From Saprospiraceae bacterium (GTDB lineage Bacteria; Bacteroidota; Bacteroidia; Chitinophagales; Saprospiraceae): a stretch of DNA of 64,000 nt. Made by a program: the position numbers and the translations under genes. The DNA lies in NCBI GenBank assembly GCA_016715405.1, contig JADKAE010000011.1:177836-241835 (forward strand), in the 5' to 3' direction. Under the pieces are notes generated by a model. The model was not told where the DNA came from. It saw only the letters and a program-made list of their open reading frames with translations, and made no database searches. Shown here one piece after another: positions 19,018 to 33,205 of the stretch (its first letter is position 1; each line of letters begins with the position of its first letter).

Positions 19018-20650
19018 ATGTCAACAAAGCCGCATGATCTCACTCCTTCTCCCAACTTGAAGGAACACGCCCAGGGCACGGGGCCGCAGCGCACCCGCCG
19101 ACCCATTTATTCCGACTTTTTGCCTCCCTGCAACCGGGCATGCCCCGCAGGCGAGAACATACAGGCATGGATAGCGCATGCCCAGGCCGGCGATTACGAG
19201 GCTGCTTTCCAGCAATTGGCGGAAGACTGTCCATTCCCCGGTATCATGGGACGCATCTGCGTACACCTGCGAAACGGGTTGCAACCGTACCCACATCGAT
19301 ACCACGGTGGGCATCCACTCTATCGAGCGCTATATCGGCGACCTGGCCATTGAAAAAGGCTGGCAGATCCAGTTCCAGGCCAAACCCACCGGCAAACGCG
19401 TATTGGTTATAGGCGCCGGCCCTGCCGGGCTTTCGGCGGCTTATCACCTCGCCCGTATGGGGCATACTGTGGAAATTTATGAAGCCCACGACGCCCCGGC
19501 GGATTGCTCCACTACGGCGTGCCCACTTACCGGCTGCCCGCAGAGGTGCGCGACGCAGAAATTAACCGTATCAAAGCCTTAGGCGTTAAGATACAACTCA
19601 ACCGCCGCGTTGAAGACGTGCTGGCTGAAAAAGAAAAAGGCGCCTTCGACGCTGTTTTCCTCGGCATCGGAGCGGCTTCCAGTCAAATGGAACCTATCGC
19701 CTTTACAGATCCGGTACCCGTATACGACGCATTCTCTCTGCTTTTCGACCTGCATAGCGGCAAAAAGCCGCCGCTGGGAACCAACGTCGTCATCTTCGGC
19801 GGCGGCAAGCTGGCCATGTACCTGTCGCGCGTGATGCGCCGACTGGGCATCAGGGCACACGTGTTGTTCAACGGCGACCAGAAGCTGATGCCTGCCTACG
19901 ACTTTGAAGCCGACGACGCCATCGCCGAAGGCATCGACGTACAACTGCTGCGCAGCATCCGCGAGGTGAATAAAAGGAAGTTTACGGTCGAAGTGATGCA
20001 AATGGAAAAAGGCAAGCTTACCGGCACGGGCACCTTTGAAACCCTCGAAGCCGACGCGCTGATCATGGCCAACAAACAGGAGGCGCTTACCGGCTTTTTA
20101 CACAATATAAACGACCTTGTCACCAAAGAAGACGGCTCAATAACTGTCGACGAAGGCCGCATGACCGGCCACGCCGGTATTTTTGCCGGCGGCGACGTGG
20201 TGGGCGGCGAACGCAGCGCGGTGATCGCTATCGGTCACGGCAAAAAAGCAGCCAAATACATCAACGCCTACCTGAAAGAAGAAACCTACCAGAAACTGCC
20301 CAAACATACAACCGCCTTCTATCGCAACCTGCTGATGTGGTTTGAAACCGATGCCCCGCAGCGCGAACAGCCAAAGCTTCCACCCGCCATTGCCGTAAAA
20401 AGCTTTGAAGAAGTGGTTGCAGGCCTTACCGAACAGGAAACCCGCTACGAAGCCCAACGCTGCCTGAGCTGCGGCAACTGCTTCGAATGCGACGGCTGCT
20501 TCGGGGCATGCCCCGAAGGTGCGATTATCAAACTGGGACCAGGCCAGCGGTATAAGTTTAATTGATGACCTCTGCACAGGCTGTGCGGTGTGTTTCGAAC
20601 AATGCCCCTGTCATGCCATCGACATGGTGCCCGAAGAAAATCAAGCTTAG
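19018..20650 (+). CDS. GltD-like NAD(P)/FAD oxidoreductase with ferredoxin domain (frameshifted)
   Basis: About 544 residues. The N-terminal Fe-S/helical domain is GltD-like (PPCNRACPAGENIQAWIAHA, then TCETGCNR). The FAD-binding GAGPAGLSAAYHLARMGH is followed by an NAD(P) site (VVIFGGGKLAMYLSRVM). A second FAD segment sits near AGIFAGGDVVGGERS. The C-terminus has CLSCGNCFECDGCFGACP and, after a frameshift near 20563, CTGCAVCFEQCPCHAID, so two [4Fe-4S] clusters. Other frame breaks lie near 19262 and 19495. Restoring one C in a C-run at the latter gives APGGLLHYGVPTYRLP. It is 30 bp upstream of nifJ, so it likely passes electrons between NAD(P)H and the ferredoxin used by that enzyme (inference). 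Confidence 0.85.
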
Positions 20651-20680
20651 TTGCAAATTTGAAAATCACAACCACGGATC

Positions 20681-24248
<3,568 letters not shown>

Positions 24249-24262
24249 CGTAAATTTATTTA

Positions 24263-24357
24263 ACCGCAGAGTTAAAAGGAGTTCAACGCAGAGTTAAAAA
24301 GAGTTTTTTTATTTACTCTGCGAAACTCTGCGTTGAACTCCTTATAACTCTGCGGTA
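24263..24357. repeat. 'ACCGCAGAGTT' quasi-palindrome
   Basis: Left arm ACCGCAGAGTT...GGAGTTCAACGCAGAGTT, right arm AACTCTGCGTTGAACTCC...AACTCTGCGGT. Internally each arm is built of degenerate CRSAGTT-type units. It lies between nifJ and the DHOD-like gene. Members of the same family are at 35650-35745, 46001-46091 and 59681-59775. Confidence 0.85.
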
Positions 24358-24371
24358 AAAAAAAACGAGTT

Positions 24372-25363
24372 ATGATAGATCTTAGGACCACATACATGGG
24401 ATTGCCGCTGAAATCACCCGTTGTCGTGTCAGCGTGCACGCTTTCAGAACAGGTAAGCCACATCGCGCATATGGAAGACGCCGGGGCCGGGGCAGTTGTA
24501 CTCTTTTCACTGTTTGAAGAGCAGATCAGAAAAGAAGCCAAGCAATTCGAAGCCCTGATGAGCGCCACCACCAACGTCTTTGCCGAGGCTTCAGATTATT
24601 TCCCCGACCTCACGGATTACCACGTGGGCACTTCGCAATACCTCGAATTGATCAGGCAGGCAAAGAACGCGTGGATATCCCCATCATCGGCAGTCTCAAC
24701 GGCATCACCAGCGAAGGGTGGATAGAATACGCCCAGCAGATGGAACAGGCCGGCGCCGACGGCATTGAAATCAACGTGTTTTATATCCCCGCCGACCTGC
24801 GCCTCACCAGCGAAGAAGTGGAGCAACGCTACCTAGATATCATCCGCACGGTAAAGCAAACGGTGAAAATCCCGGTAGCCGTCAAACTGAACCCATACTT
24901 CAGTGCAATTGGCAATATGGCCATGCGAATGGAAGACGCCGGCGCCGACGCGCTGGTGTTGTTCAACCGATTTTACCAGCCCGATTTCGATATCTATGGA
25001 CTGAAGGTGCTTCCCAACCTCCATTACAGCGAATCCAACGAGATCAGGTTGCCCCTGCTCTGGATTGCGGTGTTGTACGGTCAGCTGAAAACTTCACTGG
25101 CAGCCACCACCGGTGTACAAGGCGCCCGCGAGGTCATCAAATACCTGCTGGCCGGCGCCGATGTGGCTATGACAGCCTCCGCCCTATACAAACACGGCAT
25201 CGGCTACCTGCGCACCATCAACAGCGAACTCGAAGCCTGGATGTTTAATATGGGATTTAATAGTATCGACGCCTTCAAAGGCGCGATGAGCCAGCGCAAT
25301 ATCTCCGATCCGACGGCTTATGAAAGAGCGAATTATATTAGGATTTTGGAGAATGCGAAATAA
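24372..25363 (+). CDS. dihydroorotate dehydrogenase-like protein, one frameshift
   Basis: About 330 residues from ATG at 24372. An FMN-binding TIM barrel of the DHODH family: TTYMGLPLKSPVVVSACTLS at the N-terminus, DGIEINVFYIPAD, IPVAVKLNPYFSAIGNMAMRM and ALVLFNRFYQPD in the barrel, and TGVQGAREVIKYLLAGADV at the phosphate site. The frame breaks near 24665 in an A-run, and one A restores AKERVDIPIIGSLNG. The pyrimidine context is absent. The gene follows nifJ, which I believe is a recurrent arrangement in Bacteroidota, so a redox role linked to PFOR is more likely than pyrimidine synthesis (inference). Confidence 0.85.
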
Positions 25364-25369
25364 GTAATG

Positions 25370-25513
25370 ATTTGCTAATGTGCTGATTTGCTAATGTGCT
25401 AGATGTGCTGATGTAAGTGCGGATGCGATTGCAGTAATTTTAATAATTATAAAATATTTATATATAGTAAAAAATAATTATAGCATTAGCACATCAGCAA
25501 ATCAGCAAATCAA
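25370..25513. repeat. 'TTTGCTAATGTGCTGA' split inverted repeat
   Basis: Left arm (25370-25415) repeats ATTTGCTAATGTGCTG. An AT-rich spacer follows. The right arm (25480-25513) reads CATTAGCACATCAGCAAATCAGC. The stop codon of the DUF2490 gene (TCA at 25510-25512 on this strand) lies within the last repeat unit. Confidence 0.8.
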
Positions 25514-26214
25514 AACATAAGCGTATGCAGTAACGACAACTGCAATATATGGTTCATCACGTCGCCACCCCGGGCGGGGTTGATCCATTGGTTCATATAG
25601 CCGACCTCCAGTCGGTTGAGGCGCTGCTGGAAGATGCCGAGGCCGATGTAAAACCGGTTTTGGTCTATCAACTGCCCGTTGATATCGGGAGAAAAGAAAT
25701 TGAAAAAAAGCTCGTCTTGTAAAGCCAGGTAGAGAGGGTGCTTCTTCTCCGGGTTCTTGGTTAGTTCAAAAAGCGTGCGGTTGAAATAGCGGAAGCGGTG
25801 GCCGAACACGTCGCTGCCGTCGCTTTTTTCGACAAAACGCTGCTCCAGGCGGTAGCGATGCGTCATATTGACTTGCCCTTTTGCCCTCACATCTATAAAT
25901 TGCTGCCAGATGCGGTCTTCGTGCAGGTAGTCGTCGATGCCGGCGTTGTATGTATTGATGTAGGCATAGCCGACAGTTAGGTGCCGGGTGGGTTTGAAAT
26001 AATATTGCACCCCGGCACGCAGCAGGTTTTGATTAGCCCGGGCAATCCGCTCATCGGTGCGGTACTGGATGTCGAGGTGGATGCCCCACTTGTCGCTGAG
26101 CTTGTACTGGCCGAGGTAGAAGGCCCAGTTGTTGAAGTTGTGCGTAATGTCTGTTTGGGCGCTAATGCTACTCGCCAGGGCGATTAGCGATAGCGCTATG
26201 AAAAGTCTCCGCAT
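25510..26214 (-). CDS. DUF2490 domain-containing outer-membrane-type protein
   Basis: About 234 residues from ATG at 26214, chosen because it begins a clean signal peptide (MRRLFIALSLIALASSISAQ). The mature part alternates amphipathic beta strands (NNWAFYLGQYKLSDKWGIHL, HLTVGYAYINTYN, YRLEQRFVEK, NRFYIGLGIFQQRLNRLEVGY), typical of DUF2490, a predicted 10-12-strand barrel of unknown function in Bacteroidota. Its stop codon falls inside the adjacent repeat. Confidence 0.88.
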   Translation of the reverse strand: MRRLFIALSLIALASSISAQTDITHNFNNWAFYLGQYKLSDKWGIHLDIQYRTDERIARANQNLLRAGVQYYFKPTRHLTVGYAYINTYNAGIDDYLHEDRIWQQFIDVRAKGQVNMTHRYRLEQRFVEKSDGSDVFGHRFRYFNRTLFELTKNPEKKHPLYLALQDELFFNFFSPDINGQLIDQNRFYIGLGIFQQRLNRLEVGYMNQWINPARGGDVMNHILQLSLLHTLMF

Positions 26215-26290
26215 GAGGTGTGTGATAATTTGAAAAGGCAAAAGTAATAAACAGAAACGGATAACCGACAAACCGACAACCGATAACCCC

Positions 26291-27034
26291 TTATTTCAAC
26301 TTCTCCCCCATTTCATCCCAGCTTTTCTCCTTTTCGGCGTCGCCGGCGGTGGCTAAGCTGCGCAGACGGATATTGCCTATATAAGCCAGCAGGAGGTCGA
26401 GCCCGGTTTTTACCAATACGAGTACAATAAACGGCCCCATTTGTTTGAAGCCGAACGAGATAAAGAATGCACCCAGGATGACTACCAGCTGCTGGACGAA
26501 GATACGTTTGTAGGGTTTGAAAAATATGTCGTCGATAGGAGTGTGGCGGTGAACCCCCGAAACTAATTCTTCCCCAATATGCAATACCTGCAATACGCCG
26601 AAAGCGAGCAGTGCCCAGCGCGCTTCGCCCTGTATCGCCACGTAAAAATCATGGAGTATCTGCCCGGTTTTTTCGTGGGTGAATCCGCTGTAGACAAACC
26701 CCTGCACGAAAATGAAAAAGAAGTAGTGCACGGCAAAAGGAATAAGCACCCCACCCGATATACCGCCTTCGGGGCCGTGGCCTGCCCTGATATCTGCCAG
26801 CCTGGCCAGCGTTCCGGCTTTCCTGCCGTACAAGCCATGCACCAGCATCATACGCAGCAAGTGTGCCAGACCCACTACGATGGTCTCCAGCATATACACG
26901 ATGACGATCATTTGCGCATCCCAGCCGTAAAAGACCACCCCGATGAGCGGCACCGCGTTCATCAGTACGATCTTTACCCAATATGGCAGCGCTTCCCTGC
27001 GCGGATTTAACGGGCTTTCCCGGATTTCAGCCAT
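26291..27034 (-). CDS. DUF6498 family multi-pass membrane protein
   Basis: 247 residues. About six hydrophobic segments (VKIVLMNAVPLIGVVFYGWD, IVIVYMLETIVVGLAHLLRM, LIPFAVHYFFFIFVQGFVY, QQLVVILGAFFISFGFK, FIVLVLVKTGLDLLLAYIG). The pattern W-D-x-x-x-I-V-I-V-Y-x-x-E near the second helix matches DUF6498. No function is known. It shares its strand with DUF2490 and gcvP but is separated from each by repeats. Confidence 0.75.
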   Translation of the reverse strand: MAEIRESPLNPRREALPYWVKIVLMNAVPLIGVVFYGWDAQMIVIVYMLETIVVGLAHLLRMMLVHGLYGRKAGTLARLADIRAGHGPEGGISGGVLIPFAVHYFFFIFVQGFVYSGFTHEKTGQILHDFYVAIQGEARWALLAFGVLQVLHIGEELVSGVHRHTPIDDIFFKPYKRIFVQQLVVILGAFFISFGFKQMGPFIVLVLVKTGLDLLLAYIGNIRLRSLATAGDAEKEKSWDEMGEKLK

Positions 27035-27049
27035 TCCTGTTGAGTTTAG

Positions 27050-27110
27050 CGGTCAGCAGTTGGCGGTCGGCTGCTTTGGCTTTGCCCTGACTGCCGACTG
27101 CCGACTGCTG
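27050..27110. repeat. 'CGGTCAGCAGTTGG' quasi-palindrome
   Basis: Left arm GCGGTCAGCAGTTGGCGGTC, right arm GACTGCCGACTGCCGACTGCTG. It sits between the end of gcvP and the start of the DUF6498 gene. Confidence 0.75.
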
Positions 27111-27114
27111 AAAC

Positions 27115-29989
27115 CTACACCATATACGCCTCCATAGGTGGGCAAGTACACACCAGATTCCGGTCACCGTGGGCGTTGTTAATGCGGCTCACGGAGGGCC
27201 AGAACTTGTAACCCTGGCGCAGATAAGGCAGCGGATAAGCCGCCTTTTCACGCGAATAGGGATACTGCCAGTTGTCGGCGCACACCACTTCGGAAGTGTG
27301 TGGGGCGTTGGTCAGCACATTATTGTCGTGGTCGGCTTCGCCGCGGGCGATCTCATCGATCTCCTGGCGGATCTGCCAGCAGAGCGTCACAGAAGCGGTC
27401 GAGTTCGTCTTTGCTCTCGCTTTCCGTGGGCTCGATCATGATCGTGCCGGCTACGGGGAACGACAGGGTAGGGGCGTGGAAGCCGTAGTCCATGAGTCGT
27501 TTGGCCACGTCTTCCGCGCTGACGAAGTCTTTGAACGGCCGCAGGTCCACGATCAACTCGTGGGCCGAGCGCCCCATATCGCCCACATAAAGTACGTGGT
27601 AGGCTTCCGACAGGCGCGCCTTGATATAATTGGCGTTGAGGATGGCGTATTTGGTGGCGTCGGTCACGCCGGTTTTGCCCAGCATTTTGATATACGCATA
27701 CGAGATGAGCAGGATGCTGGCGCTGCCCCAGGGTGCTGCCGACACGGCCTTGATGCCCTGGCTGCCGCCGGTCTCTACCAGCGGGTGCTTGGGCAGGAAG
27801 GGTTTGAGGCTGTCGTTGACGCAGATGGGGCCTACGCCGGGACCGCCGCCGCCGTGCGGGATGGCGAAGGTTTTGTGCAGGTTGAGGTGGCACACGTCGG
27901 CGCCGATGGCTGCCGGACTCGTGAGGCCCACCTGGGCGTTCATATTGGCGCCGTCCATGTAGACCTTGCCGCCGTTCTGGTGGATGATATCGCAGATCTC
28001 GTTGATATGCACTTCAAAAACCCCGTGGGTAGAGGGGTAAGTCACCATCAGGGCGGAGAGGTTATCGCGGTATTGTTCGGCTTTGGCGCGCAGGTCGGCC
28101 ACGTCGATATTGCCGTGGTCGTCGCAGTTGACCACCACCACTTCGAGTCCGGCCATGACAGCGCTGGCGGGGTTGGTGCCGTGCGCCGACGAAGGTATCA
28201 GCGCGATATTGCGGTGGTTGTCGCCCCTCGATTCGTGGTAGGCTTTGATGGTGAGCAAGCCAGCATATTCACCTTGGGCGCCCGAGTTGGGCTGCAGCGA
28301 ACAGCCGGTAAAGCCGGTTATTTCACACAAATAAGCTTCCAGTTCGGTGAATATCTGCCGGTAACCCTGCACTTGTTCAAAAGGCGCAAAGGGGTGAATA
28401 TCAGCAAATTCGGGCCAGCTCACCGGCAGCAGCTCGCTGGCGGCGTTGAGTTTCATGGTGCAGGAACCGAGCGGGATCATCGACAGCGTGAGCGACAAGT
28501 CGCGGTTTTCGAGGCGTTTGATATAGCGCATCATCTTCGACTCGGTGTGGAAGTTGTGGAACACGCTATGCGTGAGGTAGGCCGATTCGCGTTGCAGCGC
28601 TGTGGGTATCTGGAAGTGCTTGGGCTCGTCTTTTTTGAAGGCGGACTGGGCGCCTTTTAGGCCGGCAAACAGGGCTACGAGTTGAGCCACGTCGTTGAGC
28701 GAAGTGGTTTCATCGATGCTGATCTGTATGTGTCCGGGGGCATAGTAAAAATTGATGCCCTGCGCCAGTGCGGTTTCTTTGACTTTAGCCTGCAAAGCAC
28801 TGTCGGCTTCAATAGCCAGCGTATCGAAAGTAATGAGCATTTAGCTGTTTGAAGCCCAGTTGCTGCAGGTGCGCATCGAGCATTTGTGCCAGCGTATGCA
28901 CGCGCACTGCGATAGCTTTGATGCCGTCGGGACCGTGGTAGGCGGCGTACATGCCCGCCATAATGGCCAGCAGGGCCTGCGCGGTACAGATATTTGAGGT
29001 CGCTTTTCGCGGCGGATATGTTGTTCGCGTGTCTGCAATGCCATGCGCAGCGCTGGGTTGCCATCTGCATCCACCGACACGCCGATGATGCGACCGGGCA
29101 TCGAACGCTTGAAGTCGTCTTTGGTGGCAAAATAGGCTGCGTGGGGGCCGCCGTAGCCCATCGGCACGCCGAAGCGCTGGGTATTGCCCACGGCGGCATC
29201 GGCGCCCCATTCGCCCGGAGGCGTGAGCAGTGCCAGGCTGAGCAGGTCGGCGCAGACCGTCACATAAATCTCGTGGGCGGCGGCTTTTTCGGCCAGTGCG
29301 CGGTAGTCCTCCACGGCGCCCTGGCTATCGGGGTATTGCAGCAGGATGCCGAACACCTTGTCGTTGAAATCAAACGAACGCCAATCGCCCACCACGACCT
29401 CTATGCCCACGTGTTTGGCGCGGGTATACAGCACGTCGATCGTTTGCGGCAGCACCTTATCGGAAACGAGAAAAACATCCGATGTTTCCTCCTTAGCGCG
29501 CTTATTTTTTTGGGTATGAAACATAAACATAGCCTCGGCGGCAGCGGTGCTTTCATCGAGCAGCGAAGCGCCGGCGATGGGCAGTCCGGTGAGGTCGCTC
29601 ACCATCGTCTGGAAATTGAGCAATGCTTCCAGTCGCCCCTGGGCGATCTCCGCCTGGTACGGCGTGTACTGCGTATACCAGCCCGGGTTTTGGAAAATAT
29701 TGCGCAAGATCACCGACGGCGTAATCGTGCCGTGGTAGCCCATGCCGATATACGACTTGAATACCTTGTTTTTAGCGGCCGTCTGTTTGAGTTCCTGCAG
29801 ATATTCGTATTCCGACAGCGCATCGGGAAGGTTGAGTTCGCGCTGCATCCGGATCGTATCGGGAACGGTTTCGAAGATGAGTTGGTCGAGGCTCGAAGCG
29901 CCCACGGCCTGTAACATCTCTTGTAATTCTTGTGTGTTGATACCGATATGGCGGTTGACGAAGCGATCGAAGGAGGCTGTTTTGCTCAT
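27115..29989 (-). CDS. gcvP: glycine dehydrogenase (decarboxylating), P-protein, frameshifted
   Basis: About 957 residues, the length of single-chain GcvP. It decarboxylates glycine with PLP and passes aminomethyl to the H-protein lipoyl arm. N-terminal half: FVNRHIGINTQELQEML, YIGMGYHGTITPSVILRNI. The PLP-binding lysine lies in LNLHKTFAIPHGGGGPG, and PLGSCTMKLNAASEL precedes it. The C-terminus ends CPPMEAYMV. ATG at 29989 starts MSKTASFDRFVNRHIG, and a longer start would add an unconserved leader. Frame breaks lie near 28995, 28850 and 27395. All flanks match the family, so they are likely errors. The gcvT and gcvH partners are not in this window. Confidence 0.95.
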
Positions 29990-30027
29990 ATGCTTAGGAG
30001 TGCCGATTTGGTTAGGAAAATGACATG

Positions 30028-30035
30028 CAAAAGTA
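30028..30035 (-). promoter_or_regulatory. putative gcvP promoter (-7 element)
   Basis: Minus-strand TACTTTTG matches TAnnTTTG, 39 bp upstream of the gcvP ATG. The -33 position has no good TTTG. I saw no glycine-riboswitch-like pairing between this element and the start codon. Confidence 0.4.
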
Positions 30036-30080
30036 TGACTTTTCACCCGCATAACATTGTAAAAAGGGAAGTTGTTTGAT

Positions 30081-30140
30081 GTGAACTGTGAACAGTGAAC
30101 AGTGAATCTACTTTAATCTGTTCACAGTTCACTGTTCACC
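30081..30140. repeat. 'GTGAACAGTGAAC' quasi-palindrome
   Basis: GTGAACTGTGAACAGTGAAC followed after a short loop by CTGTTCACAGTTCACTGTTCAC. Same family as 13804-13870. Located between the divergent starts of gcvP and the esterase. Confidence 0.85.
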
Positions 30141-30218
30141 GTTTCCAAAATAAAAAAAGCCTTCTTTAGCTTTGCTTTTTCATCTGCCTTGTAATAGTTT
30201 ACATCAAAAAAATTGAGC

Positions 30219-31142
30219 ATGAAGAAAATAACCTGGCTGGCAACCTTTATTATGCTACTGAATGTGGCTTACGCCCAACAAGTAATCCCCCTCTATCCCA
30301 CAGGCCAGATACCCAATGCCAAAGCCACTGAAGTAGCGGAAATAATCGATACTTTTCCCGCCGGTGACAAGACCATCCGTTTCGTAGTCAATATCTCTAT
30401 ACCTGAACTGACTGCCTATTTGCCCACGAAAGAAAAAGCAAACGGCATGGCCGTTATTATTTGCCCTGGCGGCGGCTACTCCGGTGTAGCCATCGACCAC
30501 GAGGGCCACGATATGGCCAAAAAAATGAGCGAAAACGGCATTGCCGGGTTTGTCTTGAAATACCGCATGCCACAATCGGCTATTGTGGACAATAAAGAAT
30601 TTGTCCCCCTCCAGGATGCCCAGCGTGCCCTGCAAATCGTGCGGGAAAACGCCCGGGAGTGGGGCATTGACCCCCGCAAAGTGGGCATTGCCGGCAGTTC
30701 GGCGGGTGGACACCTGGCCTCTACTGCCGGCACGCATTACCATAAAACACTTATTGGCAACCCAAAAAACACCAGCCTGCGCCCCGATTTTATGATCCTG
30801 AATTACCCCGTCATCAGCTTTGCCGATAGTCTCACACACTACGGCTCGCGTTCCAATCTACTAGGCGACATGCCCATTTCGGAAGAAAAAAAGCGCGAAT
30901 ACTCCAACGAGCTACACGTCACCCCCGACACGCCCCCTGCCTTTGTCACCCACGCCGTGGATGACGACGTAGTGAAAGTGCAAAACGCTATCTTGTTTGT
31001 TGCCGCGTTGCAAAAAAACAAAGTGCCCGTCGAGACTTTCTTTTACGCCAAAGGCGGCCACGGCTACGGCATGGATAATCCGACTACAGATGTAGATTGG
31101 ATAGATAATTGTATAAATTGGCTTTTGAAATTTAGAAATTAA
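30219..31142 (+). CDS. secreted alpha/beta-hydrolase (acetylxylan-esterase-like)
   Basis: About 307 residues from ATG at 30219. A TTG two codons upstream is less likely. Signal peptide: KKITWLATFIMLLNVAYAQ. IICPGGGYSGVAIDHEGHD is the oxyanion segment, GIAGSSAGGHLAS carries the nucleophile, AFVTHAVDDDVVKVQNA holds the Asp, and YAKGGHGYGMD the His. This is the BD-FAE/acetylxylan-esterase-like branch common next to glycosidases in Bacteroidota. The following glycosidase gene suggests polysaccharide deacetylation plus cleavage (inference). Confidence 0.87.
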   Translation: MKKITWLATFIMLLNVAYAQQVIPLYPTGQIPNAKATEVAEIIDTFPAGDKTIRFVVNISIPELTAYLPTKEKANGMAVIICPGGGYSGVAIDHEGHDMAKKMSENGIAGFVLKYRMPQSAIVDNKEFVPLQDAQRALQIVRENAREWGIDPRKVGIAGSSAGGHLASTAGTHYHKTLIGNPKNTSLRPDFMILNYPVISFADSLTHYGSRSNLLGDMPISEEKKREYSNELHVTPDTPPAFVTHAVDDDVVKVQNAILFVAALQKNKVPVETFFYAKGGHGYGMDNPTTDVDWIDNCINWLLKFRN

Positions 31143-31262
31143 AAGCTTGAGTATACACTTTATGGCACTACCTGTTGCCGGAGCTGATTCAACTGAAGTG
31201 GAAATGCATTATACCATTGGGTAAGAAAAAGACGTTTTTTAACCACCAAACACACTTTATTC

Positions 31263-32909
31263 ATGAAATACAAAATTACGCTGGCTATTGTCCTGTTGTT
31301 TTCGTCATTCCTTGTAGGGTTTTCACAGCCGAAAACAAAAATTGAATTAAAAGATAATTGGTATTACCTCAACGGGCAGAAGTTCTTTATCAAAGCCATA
31401 GGCTACGAAATCGGCGCCCGCCCGGGGCAGCATCCGTACGAGGGTACCAGGGCAGACGATCTCGATTTGCTTAAATTCGATCTCAAAGTAATTAAAGAAG
31501 GAGGGTACAACACCATCCGGACCTGGAGCCAGTTTTCGGAAGCACAGTTAAAGCTGGTGCAGGAATCGGGACTGAAACTCATTATGGGCATTGATGTAAA
31601 TCCGGAAGGAAACTATGCCGATCCTGCATTTGTCAAGGAATGTGTTGATAAAGTGAAAACGGTTACTGCTTATGCCAAAAAATACGATTGTATCATCACC
31701 TACCTGGTGATCAACGAACCTCAAACCAATCATATTTATCAAGTTACCGGCAAAGCTTTTGTTGACCTGATGAAAACCCTGATCGATAACCTGCATAAAG
31801 GGCATCCAGGTATACCGGTTACCCTCTCGGCCAATGCCATGATCAGCGATTATATGGATGAAAGCTATTTTGATGTGTATGCCTACAATTGTTACGACCA
31901 TGCCGAAGCCCAGACGGCTACCATGGGTTTTAAGGATTATATAGCAGGCTTAAATACGCTCAACGGCTTAAATAAGCCATTTATAACCACCGAGTTCGGT
32001 TATTCGGTTTCGCATAAGGGCTATGGCCGTTATGGCGGAAATACCCTGAAACAGCAGGCTGACGGACTTATTGCCAATTACCGCGACTTGATTGATGCCG
32101 GCGCTGTGGGCATGTGCCCGTTTTATTATGCCGATGGTTGGTGGAAAGGCGGTGATAAAAACAGTCATGCACTGGATCAGCCCGAAGAGTGGTTTGGTTT
32201 CTGGGGGTACAGCGATGCTGCCGATAAATACGGCTCCCCACGCCCGGTATGGTTTGCCATGCGTGATTATATGAAAGCGCTGATCATAAGCCCGAAAAAT
32301 ATTTCGATACACAGCGGCGCCACGGTACCCATGGAGCTGTATACCGATCAAGACGTGAAAAAAGTAGTGGTAAAATACCTGGATAAAATCATTTATTCAA
32401 AAAACATAAACGCTTGGGGATACTTCGCCGATCAAATTGCCATTAACCCTGCCGACATACAGGATATGGAGTTGGCATTTGAATTTTACGATAAGTATAA
32501 TAAGGTGATAAAAACCGAATCCATCAGCATACTGGCATCAAAAACGGCTATCGAATTGCCAAAACTAACCATTGAAGTTACACCCGGCAAGGATTTAAAT
32601 GAAGGCAAAATTGCCTGCATTAAAACCAGGATCGAAAACAAGGAAAAATTTAACTTAGTGGGTGACCTGAAGGTAAGTTACAATACCCACCTGGGCTGGG
32701 AGGTTGGGCCACAGGCTACTGTCCCGGTAAAAGAACAGGATGGTCAACAAGTACTTACCTCCGAAAATTTCTTTCATATACCTGATAATTGCTGGATTGC
32801 GAATGCCTCGGCCGGTATTTCGGTGCGATATGGCAAGTTTATTTTCCGTATTCACGACCAGGAAATAATTTTCAGGGGCAACTGGGCAAAGGAAGTAGGG
32901 CGTAATTAA
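31263..32909 (+). CDS. secreted clan GH-A glycoside hydrolase (GH2/GH5-like TIM barrel)
   Basis: 548 residues from ATG at 31263. Signal peptide MKYKITLAIVLLFSSFLVGFS. The TIM barrel begins WYYLNGQKFFIKAIGYE. The acid/base is in TYLVINEPQTNH (conserved N-E-P) and the nucleophile in PFITTEFGYSVS (E after T-T), the two glutamates of clan GH-A retaining enzymes. A C-terminal ~190-residue beta-rich region follows (PMELYTDQDVKKVVVKYLDK, GKIACIKTRIENKEKFNLVG). The gene reads without any frame break and is visibly AT-richer than its neighbours, which could mean later acquisition. The exact GH family and substrate cannot be set by eye. Confidence 0.8.
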   Translation: MKYKITLAIVLLFSSFLVGFSQPKTKIELKDNWYYLNGQKFFIKAIGYEIGARPGQHPYEGTRADDLDLLKFDLKVIKEGGYNTIRTWSQFSEAQLKLVQESGLKLIMGIDVNPEGNYADPAFVKECVDKVKTVTAYAKKYDCIITYLVINEPQTNHIYQVTGKAFVDLMKTLIDNLHKGHPGIPVTLSANAMISDYMDESYFDVYAYNCYDHAEAQTATMGFKDYIAGLNTLNGLNKPFITTEFGYSVSHKGYGRYGGNTLKQQADGLIANYRDLIDAGAVGMCPFYYADGWWKGGDKNSHALDQPEEWFGFWGYSDAADKYGSPRPVWFAMRDYMKALIISPKNISIHSGATVPMELYTDQDVKKVVVKYLDKIIYSKNINAWGYFADQIAINPADIQDMELAFEFYDKYNKVIKTESISILASKTAIELPKLTIEVTPGKDLNEGKIACIKTRIENKEKFNLVGDLKVSYNTHLGWEVGPQATVPVKEQDGQQVLTSENFFHIPDNCWIANASAGISVRYGKFIFRIHDQEIIFRGNWAKEVGRN

Positions 32910-33205
32910 GATATTACTAAAGCCAATGGAATGCTGTCCTGAAAATTTCAGTTGTAATATTTTTTTGAATGCAGGTGTTTTGACCAAAATCGCCCTCGCT
33001 ATTGCTTCGCGCAACCTTCGCGAACCTTGGTTAAAAAGATCGGTAATTCAAAAATTAGAATATTTTTTGGCACTAGCGCACAAAAAGCGGTATTTCATTG
33101 GCTTTAATTCTGGCAACTTGTGTTATGTTTTGATGAAGAATTTTAATAATATTTCAAAATTAAGTTTTAATTTTTTGTATAATTAATGACTTAATTTTAT
33201 TGTTG

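Noticed and set aside
24372..25363. pyrD (pyrimidine synthesis)
   Set aside because: It belongs to the DHOD-like branch next to nifJ, with no pyrimidine genes nearby; a pyrD symbol would over-claim.
27272..28660. Long plus-strand open frame (462 codons)
   Set aside because: It is antisense to gcvP, whose P-protein motifs on the minus strand are unmistakable; composition is that of an antisense shadow.
29990..30212. Glycine riboswitch upstream of gcvP
   Set aside because: No tandem aptamer-like conserved segments; the region is a promoter element plus a GTGAACAGT quasi-palindrome.
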